A stretch of 64,000 bases of DNA from Jejubacter calystegiae (lineage in GTDB: Bacteria > Pseudomonadota > Gammaproteobacteria > Enterobacterales > Enterobacteriaceae), in contig NZ_CP040428.1 in assembly GCF_005671395.1 (NCBI RefSeq), forward strand, positions 4,154,001 through 4,218,000, read 5' to 3'. The translations under genes were made by a program, and so were the position numbers. A model generated the notes under the pieces. It was given only the letters and a program-made list of their open reading frames with translations. It was not told the origin of the DNA and ran no database searches. Positions 17,816 through 30,561 of the stretch are shown one piece after another. The number at the start of each line of letters is the position of its first letter. The stretch's first letter is position 1.

Positions 17816-18348
17816 GGCCGCTCCTTATCCGGCCAGACCGAGGCCGGATTAAAAGCCGGATTGCCCTGCTGTTCGCGGTGGCAGTCCACACACAGCCTGA
17901 CCCTGGCCTTATCGTTCAGCATCGTCACCCTATCCTTGTCCGGATGTAACCGGTGACAGCCCGAACAGGTCAGCGTGGCGGCATGCACGTCATGGGGCCA
18001 GAAAGCCTCCCTTAACGCTTCCGGCTGATGGCATGCGAAGCAGACGCTGTTCTGTTGCTCCACGCTAAAAGCCGGGTCGTTATAGCGCATCACGTCCTTT
18101 GCCCCTTCGCGATGTCGGGGACCTGGCCTGCCGTGGCAGTCTGTACAAGTCACCGGCAGGCCATTATTGGGGTTGGTTGCCCGGGCATGTTGCCCCAGCA
18201 TCCCCTGCTGGTGGGACTTATGGCAATCCAGGCAGGCCTGGTCCCGGCTGCGCTGTAGCTCGACCCCAGCATCCGCACGGGCCAGGGACAACAGCATCAG
18301 CCACAGGCAGCCAAAACCGACCGTTAATAACCAACGCATCGTACGCAT
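17812..18348 (-). CDS. nrfB: NrfB, periplasmic pentahaem c-type cytochrome
   Basis: 178 residues from ATG 18348; a GTG two codons earlier is possible, but GGAG is better spaced for the ATG. A signal peptide ends near LARADAG. Five CxxCH haem motifs are seen: CLDCH, CTDCH, CFACH, CSGCH, CVDCH. The C-terminal NPAFNPASV stretch matches E. coli NrfB. It carries electrons from NrfC/NrfD to NrfA in the periplasm. About 45 bp separate it from nrfA upstream. Confidence 0.95.
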   Translation of the reverse strand: MRTMRWLLTVGFGCLWLMLLSLARADAGVELQRSRDQACLDCHKSHQQGMLGQHARATNPNNGLPVTCTDCHGRPGPRHREGAKDVMRYNDPAFSVEQQNSVCFACHQPEALREAFWPHDVHAATLTCSGCHRLHPDKDRVTMLNDKARVRLCVDCHREQQGNPAFNPASVWPDKERP

Positions 18349-18392
18349 ATTCACTCCGCTCCGTGGTGTGCCCCGCCCGGCGGGGCGACGGG

Positions 18393-19820
18393 TTATTTAT
18401 CCAGTCGGCCTTCACGCTGGGCTTCCTGCTCCCATGCTGGCACTACCGCCTTCAGGAACTGGATTTTCTCCGCCAGGATCTGCGGCATATTGAGTCCGAT
18501 CGCCTGCTGGGCTTTCTCTTTGGTGGAGATATCCGGCAGCGCCACCGGCCCGTTAATGCCTTTGCTCGCCAGCAGATGCGCCAGCTTGATGCGCGCCTCA
18601 GCGGCATTATCCAACGCGGTTCCCAGGGTGCGCAGCGCCACCTCGGGGGCATGCATATGAATACCGTGGGAAGCGATGGAATAATCCCAGCGCCACTGGG
18701 CATGACGGATATCCTGCAATGCCGGGGCTAGCGCCGCCTCACTCACGCCAGCGTCCCTGGCCGCTTTGGCTTCAAAATGGGCATGAACCAGTTGATCCTC
18801 CACCTTCAGCTTAATTTCCCCGATGCTCTGCTTACGTTCAGCCACAATCCGCGTGAGCGTCTGTTTATCCTGGGTATGGCAGGTGGCGCAGGTCTGTTCA
18901 AAGTTATCGAAGGGGTTACCAATTTTATGGCTGGTATAGAGCTGACCCTGGCTGTTCTGCACCTTCGGCATATGGCAGTCGATACAGGTCACATTGTTCT
19001 GGCCGTGGATACCGCTGCGCCAGGTTTCATATTCAGGGTGCTGGGCTTTAAGCATCGGTGCTCCGGAAAGTTGATGGGTCCAGTCGCTGAACCGGATATC
19101 GTCATACAGCGCTTCCATCGCATCCGCAGTGGTGCCCTGTTTCCAGGGGAAAGTCACCGCTTTGCTTTTGCCCGCGAAGTAGTATTCAACGTGACACTGT
19201 CCGCAAACCATCGACTGTTGATCAAAGCGACTGGCCTGCTCAAATGGGGTACCCAGGGCGTTCATGGCCCGGGCGGCATAGGGGCGGGACAGCGCCAGAG
19301 CAGGTTTGCCGCTGGAAAACCCGGGAGCGGCGGTGTTATGGCAATCAGCGCAGCCCAGGACGTTCACTACCTGAGGCCCGCCCCTGGCCCACTGACCGTG
19401 GAAGTACGCCTGCTCGCCGTTTTCCGCAATTTCCCGTGCCACATCCGGACTTTTGCAGCTCCAGCAAGCCATCGGCATGGGGCCATCATCGTTGCCCTTA
19501 GGCGCGCCAGTGCGCAGCGTTTCCCGAACATCCGTCAGAGCATAAGCATGGCCGCGCGGCTTATTGTAATCTTTGGCAAAGGCGTAGCCCGCCCACAGGA
19601 TGACCAGCCGGGGATCTTCCGCCAGAGCATCCTCCCGGGCCGACTGCTGCGCCGTGGCCAGCCAGGAGGCATACTGATCGGGATGTAGCGCCTGGAAGCG
19701 TCCGTTGCGCGCTTCCACGTTGGCGGCAGGTTGTGGTTTAGCGGCGTCCGGGACATCGGCCGCGCCGCTGGTGAACGACAGGCTCAACAGTAGTGCTATC
19801 AGAGACAAAATTCTGACCAT
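18393..19820 (-). CDS. nrfA: NrfA, periplasmic ammonia-forming cytochrome c552 nitrite reductase
   Basis: Catalytic pentahaem enzyme reducing nitrite to ammonium with six electrons. 475 residues from ATG 19820, which has GGGATGG five bases upstream; the frame continues to 20306 and an ATG at 19829 is possible but less well placed. A signal peptide ends near SGAADV. Active-site haem motif is CWSCK (Cys119, Cys122), then CADCH, CGQCH, CIDCH and CATCH. Near-complete match to E. coli NrfA ([20 protein letters not shown]). First gene of nrfABCDEFG, with an FNR-like site upstream. Confidence 0.97.
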   Translation of the reverse strand: MVRILSLIALLLSLSFTSGAADVPDAAKPQPAANVEARNGRFQALHPDQYASWLATAQQSAREDALAEDPRLVILWAGYAFAKDYNKPRGHAYALTDVRETLRTGAPKGNDDGPMPMACWSCKSPDVAREIAENGEQAYFHGQWARGGPQVVNVLGCADCHNTAAPGFSSGKPALALSRPYAARAMNALGTPFEQASRFDQQSMVCGQCHVEYYFAGKSKAVTFPWKQGTTADAMEALYDDIRFSDWTHQLSGAPMLKAQHPEYETWRSGIHGQNNVTCIDCHMPKVQNSQGQLYTSHKIGNPFDNFEQTCATCHTQDKQTLTRIVAERKQSIGEIKLKVEDQLVHAHFEAKAARDAGVSEAALAPALQDIRHAQWRWDYSIASHGIHMHAPEVALRTLGTALDNAAEARIKLAHLLASKGINGPVALPDISTKEKAQQAIGLNMPQILAEKIQFLKAVVPAWEQEAQREGRLDK

Positions 19821-19934
19821 AGATACCATCCCGATACTTATTGTTATGGGGAAATGAGTCGTATCGCCGACGGGAACAGCGCAATAGCGTGGCGGGAGTG
19901 GTCTATTTTCTAGCCAAAAACCACAATAAAAGCA

Positions 19935-19948
19935 TTGTCTTTGATCAA
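19935..19948 (-). promoter_or_regulatory. FNR-box-like site upstream of nrfA
   Basis: The minus strand reads TTGAT-CAAA-GACAA against FNR consensus TTGAT-N4-ATCAA (8 of 10). A possible -10 (TAGAAA, about 19911-19906) would put the start near 19900, with the site centred close to -41.5, the class II position used at E. coli nrfA. NarL/NarP heptamers were not resolved. Confidence 0.65.
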
Positions 19949-20022
19949 TGTAGCAGTATGAAAAACCGGCAGGGGCGGAAGCTGTGATGCACTTCAGGGA
20001 AGGCGGATTGCAGTGGACGATA

Positions 20023-20057
20023 AAAGAAAACCGCCGCCGGCGCCAGCCGGACGGCGG
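20023..20057 (-). terminator. kdsA intrinsic terminator
   Basis: Just after the kdsA stop the minus strand has a GC-rich hairpin with outer arms ACCGCC and GGCGGT around an inner CCGGC/GCCGG pairing, followed by TTTTCTTTTA. It is positioned to end the transcript that includes prfA, prmC, sirB2, sirB1 and kdsA. Confidence 0.85.
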
Positions 20058-20065
20058 TAAAACGA

Positions 20066-21771
<1,706 letters not shown>

Positions 21772-21774
21772 GAT

Positions 21775-22164
21775 TTACCCCAATAACGGAATTTTTGTGG
21801 TGGCGAGTTCGATGATGACGTACAGCGCCACCAGCGCCAGTATAAACGCGCCAGCGCGCACTTTCTGACTACGCTGACCGCGGCCGAGCGCAATAAAACC
21901 CAAAACGATGTAGATAATAACGCCAAACAGTTTCTCAGTCAGCCATGCGCCCTGGGGAGTGAAAGGCCAGAAATGGGTGACAGCGACTAATGCTACTCCA
22001 CTGCCCAGCAGCAGCGTATCGTTGATATGTGGCACAATACGCACCCAGCGCTTATTGGCCATGGGCGAAGCGCGGTATTGCCACCAGTAACGCAAAATAA
22101 ACAGCGAGACAGAGATAGCCACCGTCAGAATGTGCAGATGCTTTAGGGCGAAATATGCCGCCAT
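21775..22164 (-). CDS. sirB2: SirB2, small integral membrane protein
   Basis: 129 residues with four hydrophobic segments (LHILTVAISVSLFILRYWW; TLLLGSGVALVAVTHFWPF; LFGVIIYIVLGFIALGRG; AGAFILALVALYVIIELAT), as in the SirB/YchQ family. No biochemical role is known. It lies 41 bp after prmC and 3 bp before sirB1, so it is almost surely cotranscribed. Confidence 0.93.
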   Translation of the reverse strand: MAAYFALKHLHILTVAISVSLFILRYWWQYRASPMANKRWVRIVPHINDTLLLGSGVALVAVTHFWPFTPQGAWLTEKLFGVIIYIVLGFIALGRGQRSQKVRAGAFILALVALYVIIELATTKIPLLG

Positions 22165-22205
22165 TGCCTTACTCCAGTATTGTTATAAATTTTCCTGCCC
22201 CGGGG

Positions 22206-23039
22206 TCAGATAAACTGCCCTGCGGTCAGCCGCTCATTGCCGCCGTAGTCGCGATGCGTTTCCACCCGCTCGTAGCCCGCACCGTTAAACAGTTCGCGTA
22301 CCGCTTCTCCCTGACGCCAGCCATGCTCCAGCAGTAGCCACCCGCCTGGCTGCAGCCAGTAACGGGCCTCAGTAATCAGCTGCTGCAAATCCGCCAGCCC
22401 TTTATCGGCCGCCACCAGCGCCGATTTGGGTTCGTAACGGACATCCCCCTGGCTCAGGTGCGGATCCTCCGCATCAATGTATGGAGGATTGCTGACGATC
22501 AAATCGAAACGCTGTCCGGACTCCAGGGCGGAAAACCAGTCGCTCTGGAGCACGGTGACGTTGTCAATGGCGAGATTTTGCGCGTTGCTGTGCGCCAGCG
22601 CAACGGCCTCTGGGATCAGTTCGAGCGCTGTGACTGCGGCATCCGGCCGTTCACTGGCTAATGCCAGGGCGATAGCGCCGGTTCCGGTACCGAGATCGAG
22701 AATGCGGCAGGGCTCTGCGGGCAGACGCGCCAGCCCCTGTTCCACCAGACATTCGCTGTCCGGGCGTGGGATAAGCGTGGCCGGAGAGACCGCCAGCGGT
22801 AGCGACCAGAATTCGCGCTGGCCGGTAAGGTAAGCCACAGGTTCACCGCGCTCGCGGCGCGCCAGCAGTTGCTCCAGTTGGTCCAGTTCCGCGTCTGATA
22901 GCCGGGTTTCGCCAAAGGCGAGAAGATAAGTGCGGGAGCGCCCCGTGACCAGCCCCAACAGGATTTCGGCATCGCGTCGCGGGCTGTCGCTGCCAGCGAG
23001 GCGCGCCGTTGCCTGACGCACCCAGTTCTGATAATCCAT
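22206..23039 (-). CDS. prmC: PrmC (HemK), release-factor glutamine N5-methyltransferase
   Basis: Methylates the glutamine of the GGQ motif in RF1 and RF2. 277 residues: an N-terminal helical domain that binds the release factor, then a Rossmann methyltransferase domain with SAM loop LDLGTGTGAIALAL and catalytic NPPY (VSNPPYIDAEDPHL, about 184-187). Its ATG overlaps the prfA stop by one base (TAATG), so it is coupled to one of its own substrates. Confidence 0.97.
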   Translation of the reverse strand: MDYQNWVRQATARLAGSDSPRRDAEILLGLVTGRSRTYLLAFGETRLSDAELDQLEQLLARRERGEPVAYLTGQREFWSLPLAVSPATLIPRPDSECLVEQGLARLPAEPCRILDLGTGTGAIALALASERPDAAVTALELIPEAVALAHSNAQNLAIDNVTVLQSDWFSALESGQRFDLIVSNPPYIDAEDPHLSQGDVRYEPKSALVAADKGLADLQQLITEARYWLQPGGWLLLEHGWRQGEAVRELFNGAGYERVETHRDYGGNERLTAGQFI

Positions 23040-24121
23040 TACTCCTGCCCGGCAAGCGCCGCCAACTGATCGGCCTGGTGTTCCTGAACAATAGGATCGA
23101 TCAGCATATCCAGCTTGCCTTCCATCACTTCATCCAGACGATAAAGCGTCAGGTTGATGCGGTGGTCAGTCACACGCCCCTGGGGGAAGTTGTAGGTGCG
23201 GTTGCGATCGGAACGATCGCCGCTGCCTAACAGATTGCGGCGGGTCGAGGCTTCCGCCTGCTGACGCTTCGCCACTTCGGCGGCGTGAATACGCGAGCCC
23301 AACACTGCCAGCGCCTTGGCTTTGTTCTTATGCTGGGAGCGTTCATCCTGACACTCCACCACAATGCCGGTGGGCAGGTGGGTGATACGAATAGCGGAAT
23401 CGGTGGTGTTAACGTGCTGGCCACCGGCGCCAGAGGAACGGAAAGTGTCAATGCGCAGATCCGCCGGGTTAATATCCGGCAGTTCGGCTTCCGGCAGTTC
23501 CGGCATCACCGCCACGGTGCAGGCGGAAGTATGAATACGCCCCTGGGATTCGGTGGCCGGTACCCGCTGTACCCGGTGACCGCCGGATTCGAACTTCAGG
23601 TGGCCGTAAACGCCTTCGCCGCTGATTTTGGCGATGACCTCTTTATAGCCGCCCATTTCGCCGTCGCTGGCACTCATGATTTCCACCCGCCAGCGCCGGG
23701 ATTCGGCATAGCGGCTGTACATCCGGAACAGATCGCCGGCGAACAGCGCCGCCTCATCACCGCCGGTTCCGGCGCGCACTTCCAGGAAGGCGTTGCGTTC
23801 ATCGTCGGGATCTTTCGGCAGCAGTAACAGCTGAAGCTGATGCGCCAGCTCTTCACTGCGGGCGCGTGAGGAATCCAGCTCTTCCTGGGCCATTTCGCGC
23901 ATATCCGGGTCCGCCAACATCTCCTGGGCGGTTTCGATATCCTGCTGCACCTGCTGCCACTGTAGAAAACAGCGGGAGACATCGCTCAACTGAGCGTACT
24001 CACGCGACAGCGCGCGAAAGCGCGTCTGATCGGCAATGACCTCCGCATCGCCCAGCAGGGCCTGAACTTCTTCATGGCGCTCCTGCAGGGCTTCCAGTTT
24101 GGCAACAATAGAAGACTTCAT
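23039..24121 (-). CDS. prfA: Peptide chain release factor 1 (RF1)
   Basis: Recognises UAG and UAA in the ribosomal A site and triggers peptide release. 360 residues. The codon-recognition tripeptide PAT lies in [12 protein letters not shown] (near 187), and the catalytic GGQ in [19 protein letters not shown] (near 233). The GGQ glutamine is the target of PrmC, encoded next. ATG 24121; hemA lies 39 bp upstream. Confidence 0.98.
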   Translation of the reverse strand: MKSSIVAKLEALQERHEEVQALLGDAEVIADQTRFRALSREYAQLSDVSRCFLQWQQVQQDIETAQEMLADPDMREMAQEELDSSRARSEELAHQLQLLLLPKDPDDERNAFLEVRAGTGGDEAALFAGDLFRMYSRYAESRRWRVEIMSASDGEMGGYKEVIAKISGEGVYGHLKFESGGHRVQRVPATESQGRIHTSACTVAVMPELPEAELPDINPADLRIDTFRSSGAGGQHVNTTDSAIRITHLPTGIVVECQDERSQHKNKAKALAVLGSRIHAAEVAKRQQAEASTRRNLLGSGDRSDRNRTYNFPQGRVTDHRINLTLYRLDEVMEGKLDMLIDPIVQEHQADQLAALAGQE

Positions 24122-24160
24122 GGGTAGCTATTACCTTGTGGTATTCGAATGGGGGGCGCG

Positions 24161-25417
24161 CTAGTCCAGCCCGAGGCTGTCGCGCAGGATATTCAGGCGC
24201 TCGTCGTCGCCATTGCGCGCCGCCTGCTGTAACGATTTGGTAGGAGCATGGATCAGCCGGTTGGTCAGCTTACGGGAAAGCTCCTGCAGCACGGCTTCAG
24301 CATCGCCGCCCTGCTGAAGGGCAGCCAGCGCTTTGGTGGTCAGTTCATCACGCACCTGCTCAGCCTGACCGCGATACTCACGGATGGTGGCGCTGGCACT
24401 CTGGGCGCGCAACCATCCCATAAACTCGCCAGTTTCCTGGGCAACGATGGTTTCCGCCTGTACCGCCGCGGCCTGACGCTGGGCCATATTGTGCTGAATG
24501 ATGGACTGTAGGTCATCCACGCCGTAGAGATAGGCGTTGGCCAGTTTGCCCACTTCCGGTTCGACATCGCGCGGGACGGCGATATCCACCAGCAGCATCG
24601 GCTGGTTGCGTCGCGCCTTCAGGGCGCGCTCCACCATGCCCTTGCCAATAATCGGCAGCGGGCTGGCAGTGGAGCTGATGATAATATCGGCCTGGGCCAG
24701 CCGTTCGTCGATCTCCGGCAGGCCAATAACTTCGGCCCCGACTTCGTCGGCCAGCTCACGCGCCCGCTCGCGGGTGCGGTTGGCGATAATCATATGGCGA
24801 ACCTGGTGTTCACGCAGATGGCGCGCCACCAGTTCAATGGTTTCACCGGCGCCGACCAGCAGTACGGTCACTTCGGAAAGGGATTCGAAGATCTGGCGCG
24901 CCAGAGTACAGGCAGCGAAGGCCACCGACACCGCGCTGGCACCGATTTCCGTTTCGGTACGAACCCGTTTGGCCACCGAAAAGGATTTCTGGAACATGCG
25001 TTCCAGATCGCTGGCGTGCAGATGGCCGCGGGCCGAATCGGCGAAGGCTTTCTTCACCTGCCCCAGAATCTGCGGTTCGCCGAGAATCATTGAATCCAGA
25101 CCGCTGGCGACCCGCATCAGATGGCTGACAGCGTCGTTATCCTGGTGCCAGTACAGACTATTGCGAACTTCGGTCTCATCCAGCCCGTGGTAGTCACACA
25201 GCCAGCGTACCAGCGCTTCCTGCAGATTCTCCTGCTCTTCAACGCTAAGATAGAGTTCTGTTCTGTTGCAGGTAGAGAGAACCACCCCGCCCTGCACCAT
25301 TGGCTGCGCCAACAGGCTTTCCAGCGCCTGGTCAAGGGTGTCCGGCGAAAACGTGACGCGTTCTCGCAGTGATACCGGAGCAGTTTTATGGTTGATGCCT
25401 AGAGCTAACAGGGTCAT
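24161..25417 (-). CDS. hemA: Glutamyl-tRNA reductase HemA
   Basis: First committed step of tetrapyrrole synthesis: NADPH-dependent reduction of Glu-tRNA to glutamate-1-semialdehyde. 418 residues from ATG 25417 ([21 protein letters not shown]), as in E. coli; the frame extends 22 codons further without need. Catalytic Cys50 is in [17 protein letters not shown]-binding loop is [17 protein letters not shown]; the C-terminal dimerisation helices are intact. The N-terminal TLLAL stretch is where haem-dependent proteolysis acts in Salmonella. Divergent from lolB. Confidence 0.98.
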   Translation of the reverse strand: MTLLALGINHKTAPVSLRERVTFSPDTLDQALESLLAQPMVQGGVVLSTCNRTELYLSVEEQENLQEALVRWLCDYHGLDETEVRNSLYWHQDNDAVSHLMRVASGLDSMILGEPQILGQVKKAFADSARGHLHASDLERMFQKSFSVAKRVRTETEIGASAVSVAFAACTLARQIFESLSEVTVLLVGAGETIELVARHLREHQVRHMIIANRTRERARELADEVGAEVIGLPEIDERLAQADIIISSTASPLPIIGKGMVERALKARRNQPMLLVDIAVPRDVEPEVGKLANAYLYGVDDLQSIIQHNMAQRQAAAVQAETIVAQETGEFMGWLRAQSASATIREYRGQAEQVRDELTTKALAALQQGGDAEAVLQELSRKLTNRLIHAPTKSLQQAARNGDDERLNILRDSLGLD

Positions 25418-25617
25418 GTGTGCGGAATAATGCCGGTCTTGGTAAGGATTACTGCAAGCATAATACAGGATGCGCAGCCCCAATAAAAGACGACGCCCTG
25501 CCTTTCAAACTAATCGATAATTTTGATGATCCCGCCCATTTCGTCATTGACGGGCCGCACGACGCCCGCCAGGATGGTTAACTATAATATTGACGGTTCT
25601 CAAGGATTTATTGCGCT

Positions 25618-26238
25618 ATGATCAAATTCAGTCCGCTGCGCCTGCTACCGCTGGCAAGCCTGGTACTCGCCGCCTGCGTCAGCCATCAGGCCCCGAAAGG
25701 CCCGGGAGTCAGTCACGATAATCCCCAGTGGCAGCAGCATATGGCCCAGGTTAAAGGCCTGAGTCAGTACCAGACCCGCGGCGCCTTCGCCTGGATTTCC
25801 GACGACCAGAAAGTCTACGCCCGCTTCTTCTGGCAGCAGACTGGCCAGGATCGTTACCGCCTGCTGCTGACCAATCCGCTGGGCAGCACCGAGCTGGAGC
25901 TGAACGCCCAGCCCGGCGCAGTAACCCTGGTAGATAACAAAGGCCAGCGCTATCAGTCCCAGGACGCCGAAGAGATGCTGGAGCGTCTGACCGGTATGCC
26001 GATTCCCATCGACAGCCTGCGTCAGTGGATCCTCGGCCTGCCGGGCGATGCCACCGATTACCGGGTTGACCAAAATCACCGCCTGAGCGAGCTGAACTAC
26101 GGCAGCGACGGCAGAAAATGGAAGGTAACCTGGAGCGGCTATAGCGATAAAGTGCAGCCCGCCCTGCCCGCCAGTATGGAGCTGAACGACGGCGAGCAGC
26201 GCATTAAGCTGAAGATGGATAACTGGATCGTGAAATGA
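25618..26238 (+). CDS. lolB: LolB, outer-membrane lipoprotein receptor
   Basis: Accepts lipoproteins from LolA and inserts them into the outer membrane. 206 residues with a lipoprotein signal: LASLVLAAC puts the lipidated Cys at about residue 20, and Ser/Val next to it do not signal inner-membrane retention. The body follows E. coli LolB ([28 protein letters not shown]). A TATAAT lies at 25583-25588. Its stop overlaps the ispE ATG by ATGA. Confidence 0.97.
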   Translation: MIKFSPLRLLPLASLVLAACVSHQAPKGPGVSHDNPQWQQHMAQVKGLSQYQTRGAFAWISDDQKVYARFFWQQTGQDRYRLLLTNPLGSTELELNAQPGAVTLVDNKGQRYQSQDAEEMLERLTGMPIPIDSLRQWILGLPGDATDYRVDQNHRLSELNYGSDGRKWKVTWSGYSDKVQPALPASMELNDGEQRIKLKMDNWIVK

Positions 26239-27083
26239 GCGCAACCCGCTGGCCGTCACCGGCTAAACTGAATCTGTTTCTCTATATCACTGGCCGTCGC
26301 CCCGACGGCTATCATAATCTCCAGACCCTGTTTCAGTTTCTGGACTATGGCGACACCATAACCATCAGCCCACGAACCGACGGCGAGATTCACCTGTTGA
26401 CGCCGGTGGCTGGAGTGCCGGATGAACAGAATCTGATCGTACGCGCCGCCCGTATGCTGTCAGAGACGGTCAGCGGCGCGGTGCCTGGTGCCGATCTGGC
26501 CGTAGAAAAGGTGCTACCGATGGGCGGCGGGCTGGGGGGTGGTTCTTCCAATGCCGCCACGGCGCTGGTGGCGCTGAATCATCTTTGGAACACCGGGCTT
26601 TCTCTGGACCAGCTGGCTCACATTGGGCTACGCCTGGGGGCCGATGTGCCGGTCTTCGTGCGCGGTCACGCCGCCTTTGCCGAAGGGGTTGGCGACCTGC
26701 TGACACCGGTCTCGCCGCCGGAAAAATGGTATCTGGTGCTGCATCCGGGTATTAGTATCGCCACGCCGGATATCTTTAAAGATCCTGAATTAGTGCGCAA
26801 TACGCCGGTGCGGTCAATTGACATGTTGCTGAAATGTGAATTCCACAACGATTGCGAAGTTATCGCAAGAAAACGTTTTCGCGAGGTTGATGCCCTGCTT
26901 TCCTGGCTGTTAGAATACGCGCCGTCGCGTCTGACAGGCACCGGAGCCTGTGTCTTTGCTGAATTTGACACTGAATCCGCGGCCCGTCAGGTGCTTGAGC
27001 AAGCCCCGGTATGGTCGCAGGGTTTCGTGGCGCGAGGCGTCAATCACTCCCCGCTGCACAGGACCTTACCCGGGCAAGCTTAG
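26235..27083 (+). CDS. ispE: IspE, 4-diphosphocytidyl-2-C-methyl-D-erythritol kinase
   Basis: ATP-dependent kinase of the non-mevalonate isoprenoid pathway. 282 residues, GHMP superfamily: [23 protein letters not shown] at the N-terminus, glycine-rich ATP loop [17 protein letters not shown], and the C-terminal [12 protein letters not shown] motif. Coupled to lolB by ATGA. The last ~220 bp also carry the prs promoter and a PurR-like site. Confidence 0.98.
   Translation: MSATRWPSPAKLNLFLYITGRRPDGYHNLQTLFQFLDYGDTITISPRTDGEIHLLTPVAGVPDEQNLIVRAARMLSETVSGAVPGADLAVEKVLPMGGGLGGGSSNAATALVALNHLWNTGLSLDQLAHIGLRLGADVPVFVRGHAAFAEGVGDLLTPVSPPEKWYLVLHPGISIATPDIFKDPELVRNTPVRSIDMLLKCEFHNDCEVIARKRFREVDALLSWLLEYAPSRLTGTGACVFAEFDTESAARQVLEQAPVWSQGFVARGVNHSPLHRTLPGQA
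26867..26882. promoter_or_regulatory. PurR operator for prs, inside ispE
   Basis: AAGAAAACGTTTTCGC matches PurR consensus ACGCAAACGTTTGCGT at 12 of 16 positions, including the whole AAACGTTT core. It lies about 45-55 bp before the predicted prs start, as in E. coli, where purine repression of prs uses such a site. Confidence 0.72.
26887..26923 (+). promoter_or_regulatory. prs promoter inside ispE
   Basis: TTGATG (26887-26892) and TAGAAT (26911-26916) are separated by 18 bp. The predicted start near 26923 gives a leader of about 303 nt before the prs GTG, matching the long leader I recall for E. coli prs. Confidence 0.7.
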
Positions 27084-27174
27084 CGCCGGTGACAACGTCA
27101 CCTTGTTTCAGACGTTGCACCATGCTTTTTAATACACCGCCGGGATGATGTGCCACCCCGCCCGCACCGGATAA

Positions 27175-28173
<999 letters not shown>

Positions 28174-28186
28174 TCGAACGGCTCAG

Positions 28187-28219
28187 AAAAAACCCGCTTC
28201 GGCGGGTTTTTTCTTTTTT
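28187..28219 (+). terminator. prs intrinsic terminator
   Basis: AAAAAACCCGC-TTCG-GCGGGTTTTTT is a perfect 11-bp stem with a stable UUCG loop, followed by CTTTTTT. It starts 14 bp after the prs stop. Confidence 0.95.
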
Positions 28220-28261
28220 GTTACACATTTGTATGATCAATACCTCGCGCCGCCGGCGCCC

Positions 28262-29941
28262 ATGGACGACATCGTGAACCTTCGTAATACCGTACTTCCC
28301 TTTCGCGCGCTGGTGGATGCCTGCTGGCGCGAACCCTACAGCGCCGCCCGCTTCAGCCGCGATCTGATCGCCGGTCTGACCGTAGGGATTATCGCTATTC
28401 CGCTGGCCATGGCGCTGGCTATCGCCAGCGGCGTACCGCCCCAGTATGGGCTTTATACTTCGGCGGTGGCAGGTATCATCATTGCCGTGACCGGCGGTTC
28501 GCGCTATAGCGTTTCCGGCCCCACGGCCGCCTTTGTGGTGATTCTCTATCCGGTTTCCCAGCAGTTCGGACTCAGCGGCCTGCTGGTGGCGACGCTGCTT
28601 TCCGGGGTATTCCTGATTCTGTTCGGCCTGGCGCGCTTCGGGCGGCTGATTGAATATATCCCTCTACCCGTCACCCTGGGCTTTACTTCCGGGATCGCCA
28701 TTACCATCGCCACCATGCAGATTAAGGATTTTCTTGGGCTGACGCTGAACCACACGCCGGAGCACTACACCGACAAAGTGGCGGCCCTGGCGATAGCATT
28801 ACCCACGCTAAATTTGGGAGATACCGTCACAGGCTGCGTTACGCTGGCGGTACTGGTGCTGTGGCCGCGGCTGGGCCTGCGCCTGCCGGGCCACCTACCC
28901 GCACTGCTGGCAGGCTGCGCGGTCATGGGAATCGTGATGCTGGCAGGCGGGGAAGTGGCTACCATCGGTACTCGCTTTCACTATCTGCTGGCCGATGGCA
29001 GCCAGGGGAATGGCATTCCGCCGCTGCTGCCGCAGCTAATGCTGCCATGGTCGCTGCCGGGCGATACTTTTACCCTGAATCTGGATTCGCTACAGGCCCT
29101 GTTACCGGCAGCCTTTTCGATGGCGCTACTGGGGGCCATTGAATCGCTGCTGTGCGCGGTGGTGCTGGACGGCATGACCGGCACCCGCCATAACGCCAAC
29201 GGCGAGCTGCTGGGCCAGGGGCTGGGCAATATTGTCGCGCCATTCTTCGGCGGCATTACCGCCACCGCCGCTATCGCCCGCTCCGCCGCTAACGTGCGCG
29301 CCGGGGCCAGCTCGCCGGTATCGGCCATTATCCATGCCCTGCTGGTGCTGCTGGCGCTGCTGGCTCTTGCTCCGCTGCTCTCCTGGCTGCCGCTTTCCGC
29401 CATGGCGGCGCTGCTGCTGATGGTGGCCTGGAATATGAGCGAGGCGCGTAAAGTGGTGGCGCTACTGCGTCAGGCGCCGAAGGACGACATCATCGTGATG
29501 CTGATTTGTATGTCACTGACGGTGCTGTTCGATATGGTCATCGCCATTAGCGTGGGGATCGTCATGGCATCGCTGCTGTTTATGCGGCGCATTGCGCGCA
29601 TGACCCGGCTGGCGCCACTGCCGGTGACGACCCCGAACGACGTGCTGGCGCTGCGGGTGACCGGGCCGCTGTTTTTCGCCGCGGCGGAGGGGATCTTTAA
29701 CGATCTGAGCCAGCGCCTTAACGGCCACCGGCTCCTGATACTGCAATGGGATGCAGTACCGCTGCTTGACGCGGGAGGGCTGGATGCCCTGCGCCGCTTT
29801 GTGGCGAAACTGCCTGAAGGCTGTGAACTGCGCATCTGTAATCTGGAATTCCAGCCGCTGCGGACTCTGGCCCGGGCCGGTATTCAGCCCATTCCCGGTC
29901 GCCTGGCCTTCTTCGCCGATCGCGACGAAGCGCTGGCCTGA
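28262..29941 (+). CDS. dauA: DauA (YchM), SLC26/SulP-family C4-dicarboxylate transporter
   Basis: Inner-membrane SulP-family carrier; in E. coli DauA takes up succinate and other C4-dicarboxylates aerobically at acidic pH. From ATG 28262 it has 559 residues, the E. coli length; GTG 28274 and an upstream TTG at 28229 are alternatives, and none has a good Shine-Dalgarno. The transmembrane domain has typical motifs ([63 protein letters not shown]). A C-terminal cytoplasmic STAS domain follows ([19 protein letters not shown]). Confidence 0.95.
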   Translation: MDDIVNLRNTVLPFRALVDACWREPYSAARFSRDLIAGLTVGIIAIPLAMALAIASGVPPQYGLYTSAVAGIIIAVTGGSRYSVSGPTAAFVVILYPVSQQFGLSGLLVATLLSGVFLILFGLARFGRLIEYIPLPVTLGFTSGIAITIATMQIKDFLGLTLNHTPEHYTDKVAALAIALPTLNLGDTVTGCVTLAVLVLWPRLGLRLPGHLPALLAGCAVMGIVMLAGGEVATIGTRFHYLLADGSQGNGIPPLLPQLMLPWSLPGDTFTLNLDSLQALLPAAFSMALLGAIESLLCAVVLDGMTGTRHNANGELLGQGLGNIVAPFFGGITATAAIARSAANVRAGASSPVSAIIHALLVLLALLALAPLLSWLPLSAMAALLLMVAWNMSEARKVVALLRQAPKDDIIVMLICMSLTVLFDMVIAISVGIVMASLLFMRRIARMTRLAPLPVTTPNDVLALRVTGPLFFAAAEGIFNDLSQRLNGHRLLILQWDAVPLLDAGGLDALRRFVAKLPEGCELRICNLEFQPLRTLARAGIQPIPGRLAFFADRDEALA

Positions 29942-29950
29942 ATACGAGAT

Positions 29951-29976
29951 AAAAAAAGCGCCGTATCAGACGGCGC
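29951..29976 (-). terminator. Terminator between convergent dauA and ychH
   Basis: GCGCCGT-ATCAG-ACGGCGC is a perfect 7-bp stem. On the minus strand it is followed by seven T, a canonical terminator for ychH. On the plus strand it is followed by CTTCTTC and may also weakly end dauA transcripts. Confidence 0.85.
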
Positions 29977-30002
29977 CTTCTTCATGACCTGGCGAACGAG
30001 CA

Positions 30003-30287
30003 TCAACCGTGACGATGCTGCCTGCCGCCGCTGCGACGGCAGCGTTTATCGTAGTGCCGTACCCACCAGTAGCGATCTGTTACCCGTTCACGACCGCTAA
30101 TACGTGCCCCCGCCAGCCACAGAATTGCGCCAACAAAGATGCTGAATACCGCACCGTGGGCTAAAAATTCTGGTAAATTAAACTGTGGAAGCTGGTTAAG
30201 TACGGAATAGCCTACGCCGCCAATCATTACCACTAACCCCAACCCCATCAACATATTGCCGAGTAATGAAGCGTTTTTGCGTTTCAT
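30003..30287 (-). CDS. ychH: YchH, small stress-related inner-membrane protein
   Basis: 94 residues with two hydrophobic helices (LLGNMLMGLGLVVMIGGVGYSVL and AHGAVFSIFVGAILWLAGA) and a basic tail (HYDKRCRRSGGRQHRHG). Very close to E. coli YchH (MKRKNASLLGN), which has been linked to stress tolerance and biofilm, with no molecular function known. Lies between dauA and pth as in E. coli. A CRP-like site and a -10 lie upstream. Confidence 0.95.
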   Translation of the reverse strand: MKRKNASLLGNMLMGLGLVVMIGGVGYSVLNQLPQFNLPEFLAHGAVFSIFVGAILWLAGARISGRERVTDRYWWVRHYDKRCRRSGGRQHRHG

Positions 30288-30343
30288 CTGTCACCTCCGG
30301 AACCTTGGGTCGCCAGGGAATATCCCCTTTCCTTGTAAGTCAA

Positions 30344-30387
30344 AGTATAGGCAATACCTCATTTCAATGTGTGCGGTATCGATCACA
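30344..30387 (-). promoter_or_regulatory. ychH promoter with CRP-like site
   Basis: TGCGGTATCGATCACA (30372-30387) carries one perfect TCACA half of the CRP site; the other half is poor. On the minus strand TATACT (30349-30344) is a good -10. The CRP centre lies about 42 bp from the predicted start (~30337), the class II position, consistent with CRP activation reported for E. coli ychH. Confidence 0.6.
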
Positions 30388-30561
30388 ACTCAGAATATTT
30401 GACTAACAAAACTTTACAAATAACCTACTGAACATCTTCCTTTTTGAATGATTGGTATCAGTGATTATTATCATTCATAACCAAAGCGGCGCACGCCTTT
30501 TGTCATCGCGCCTTCGGCACAGTACACTAGCGCGCAGGTCAAAACCCTTTAGGACAGTGAT

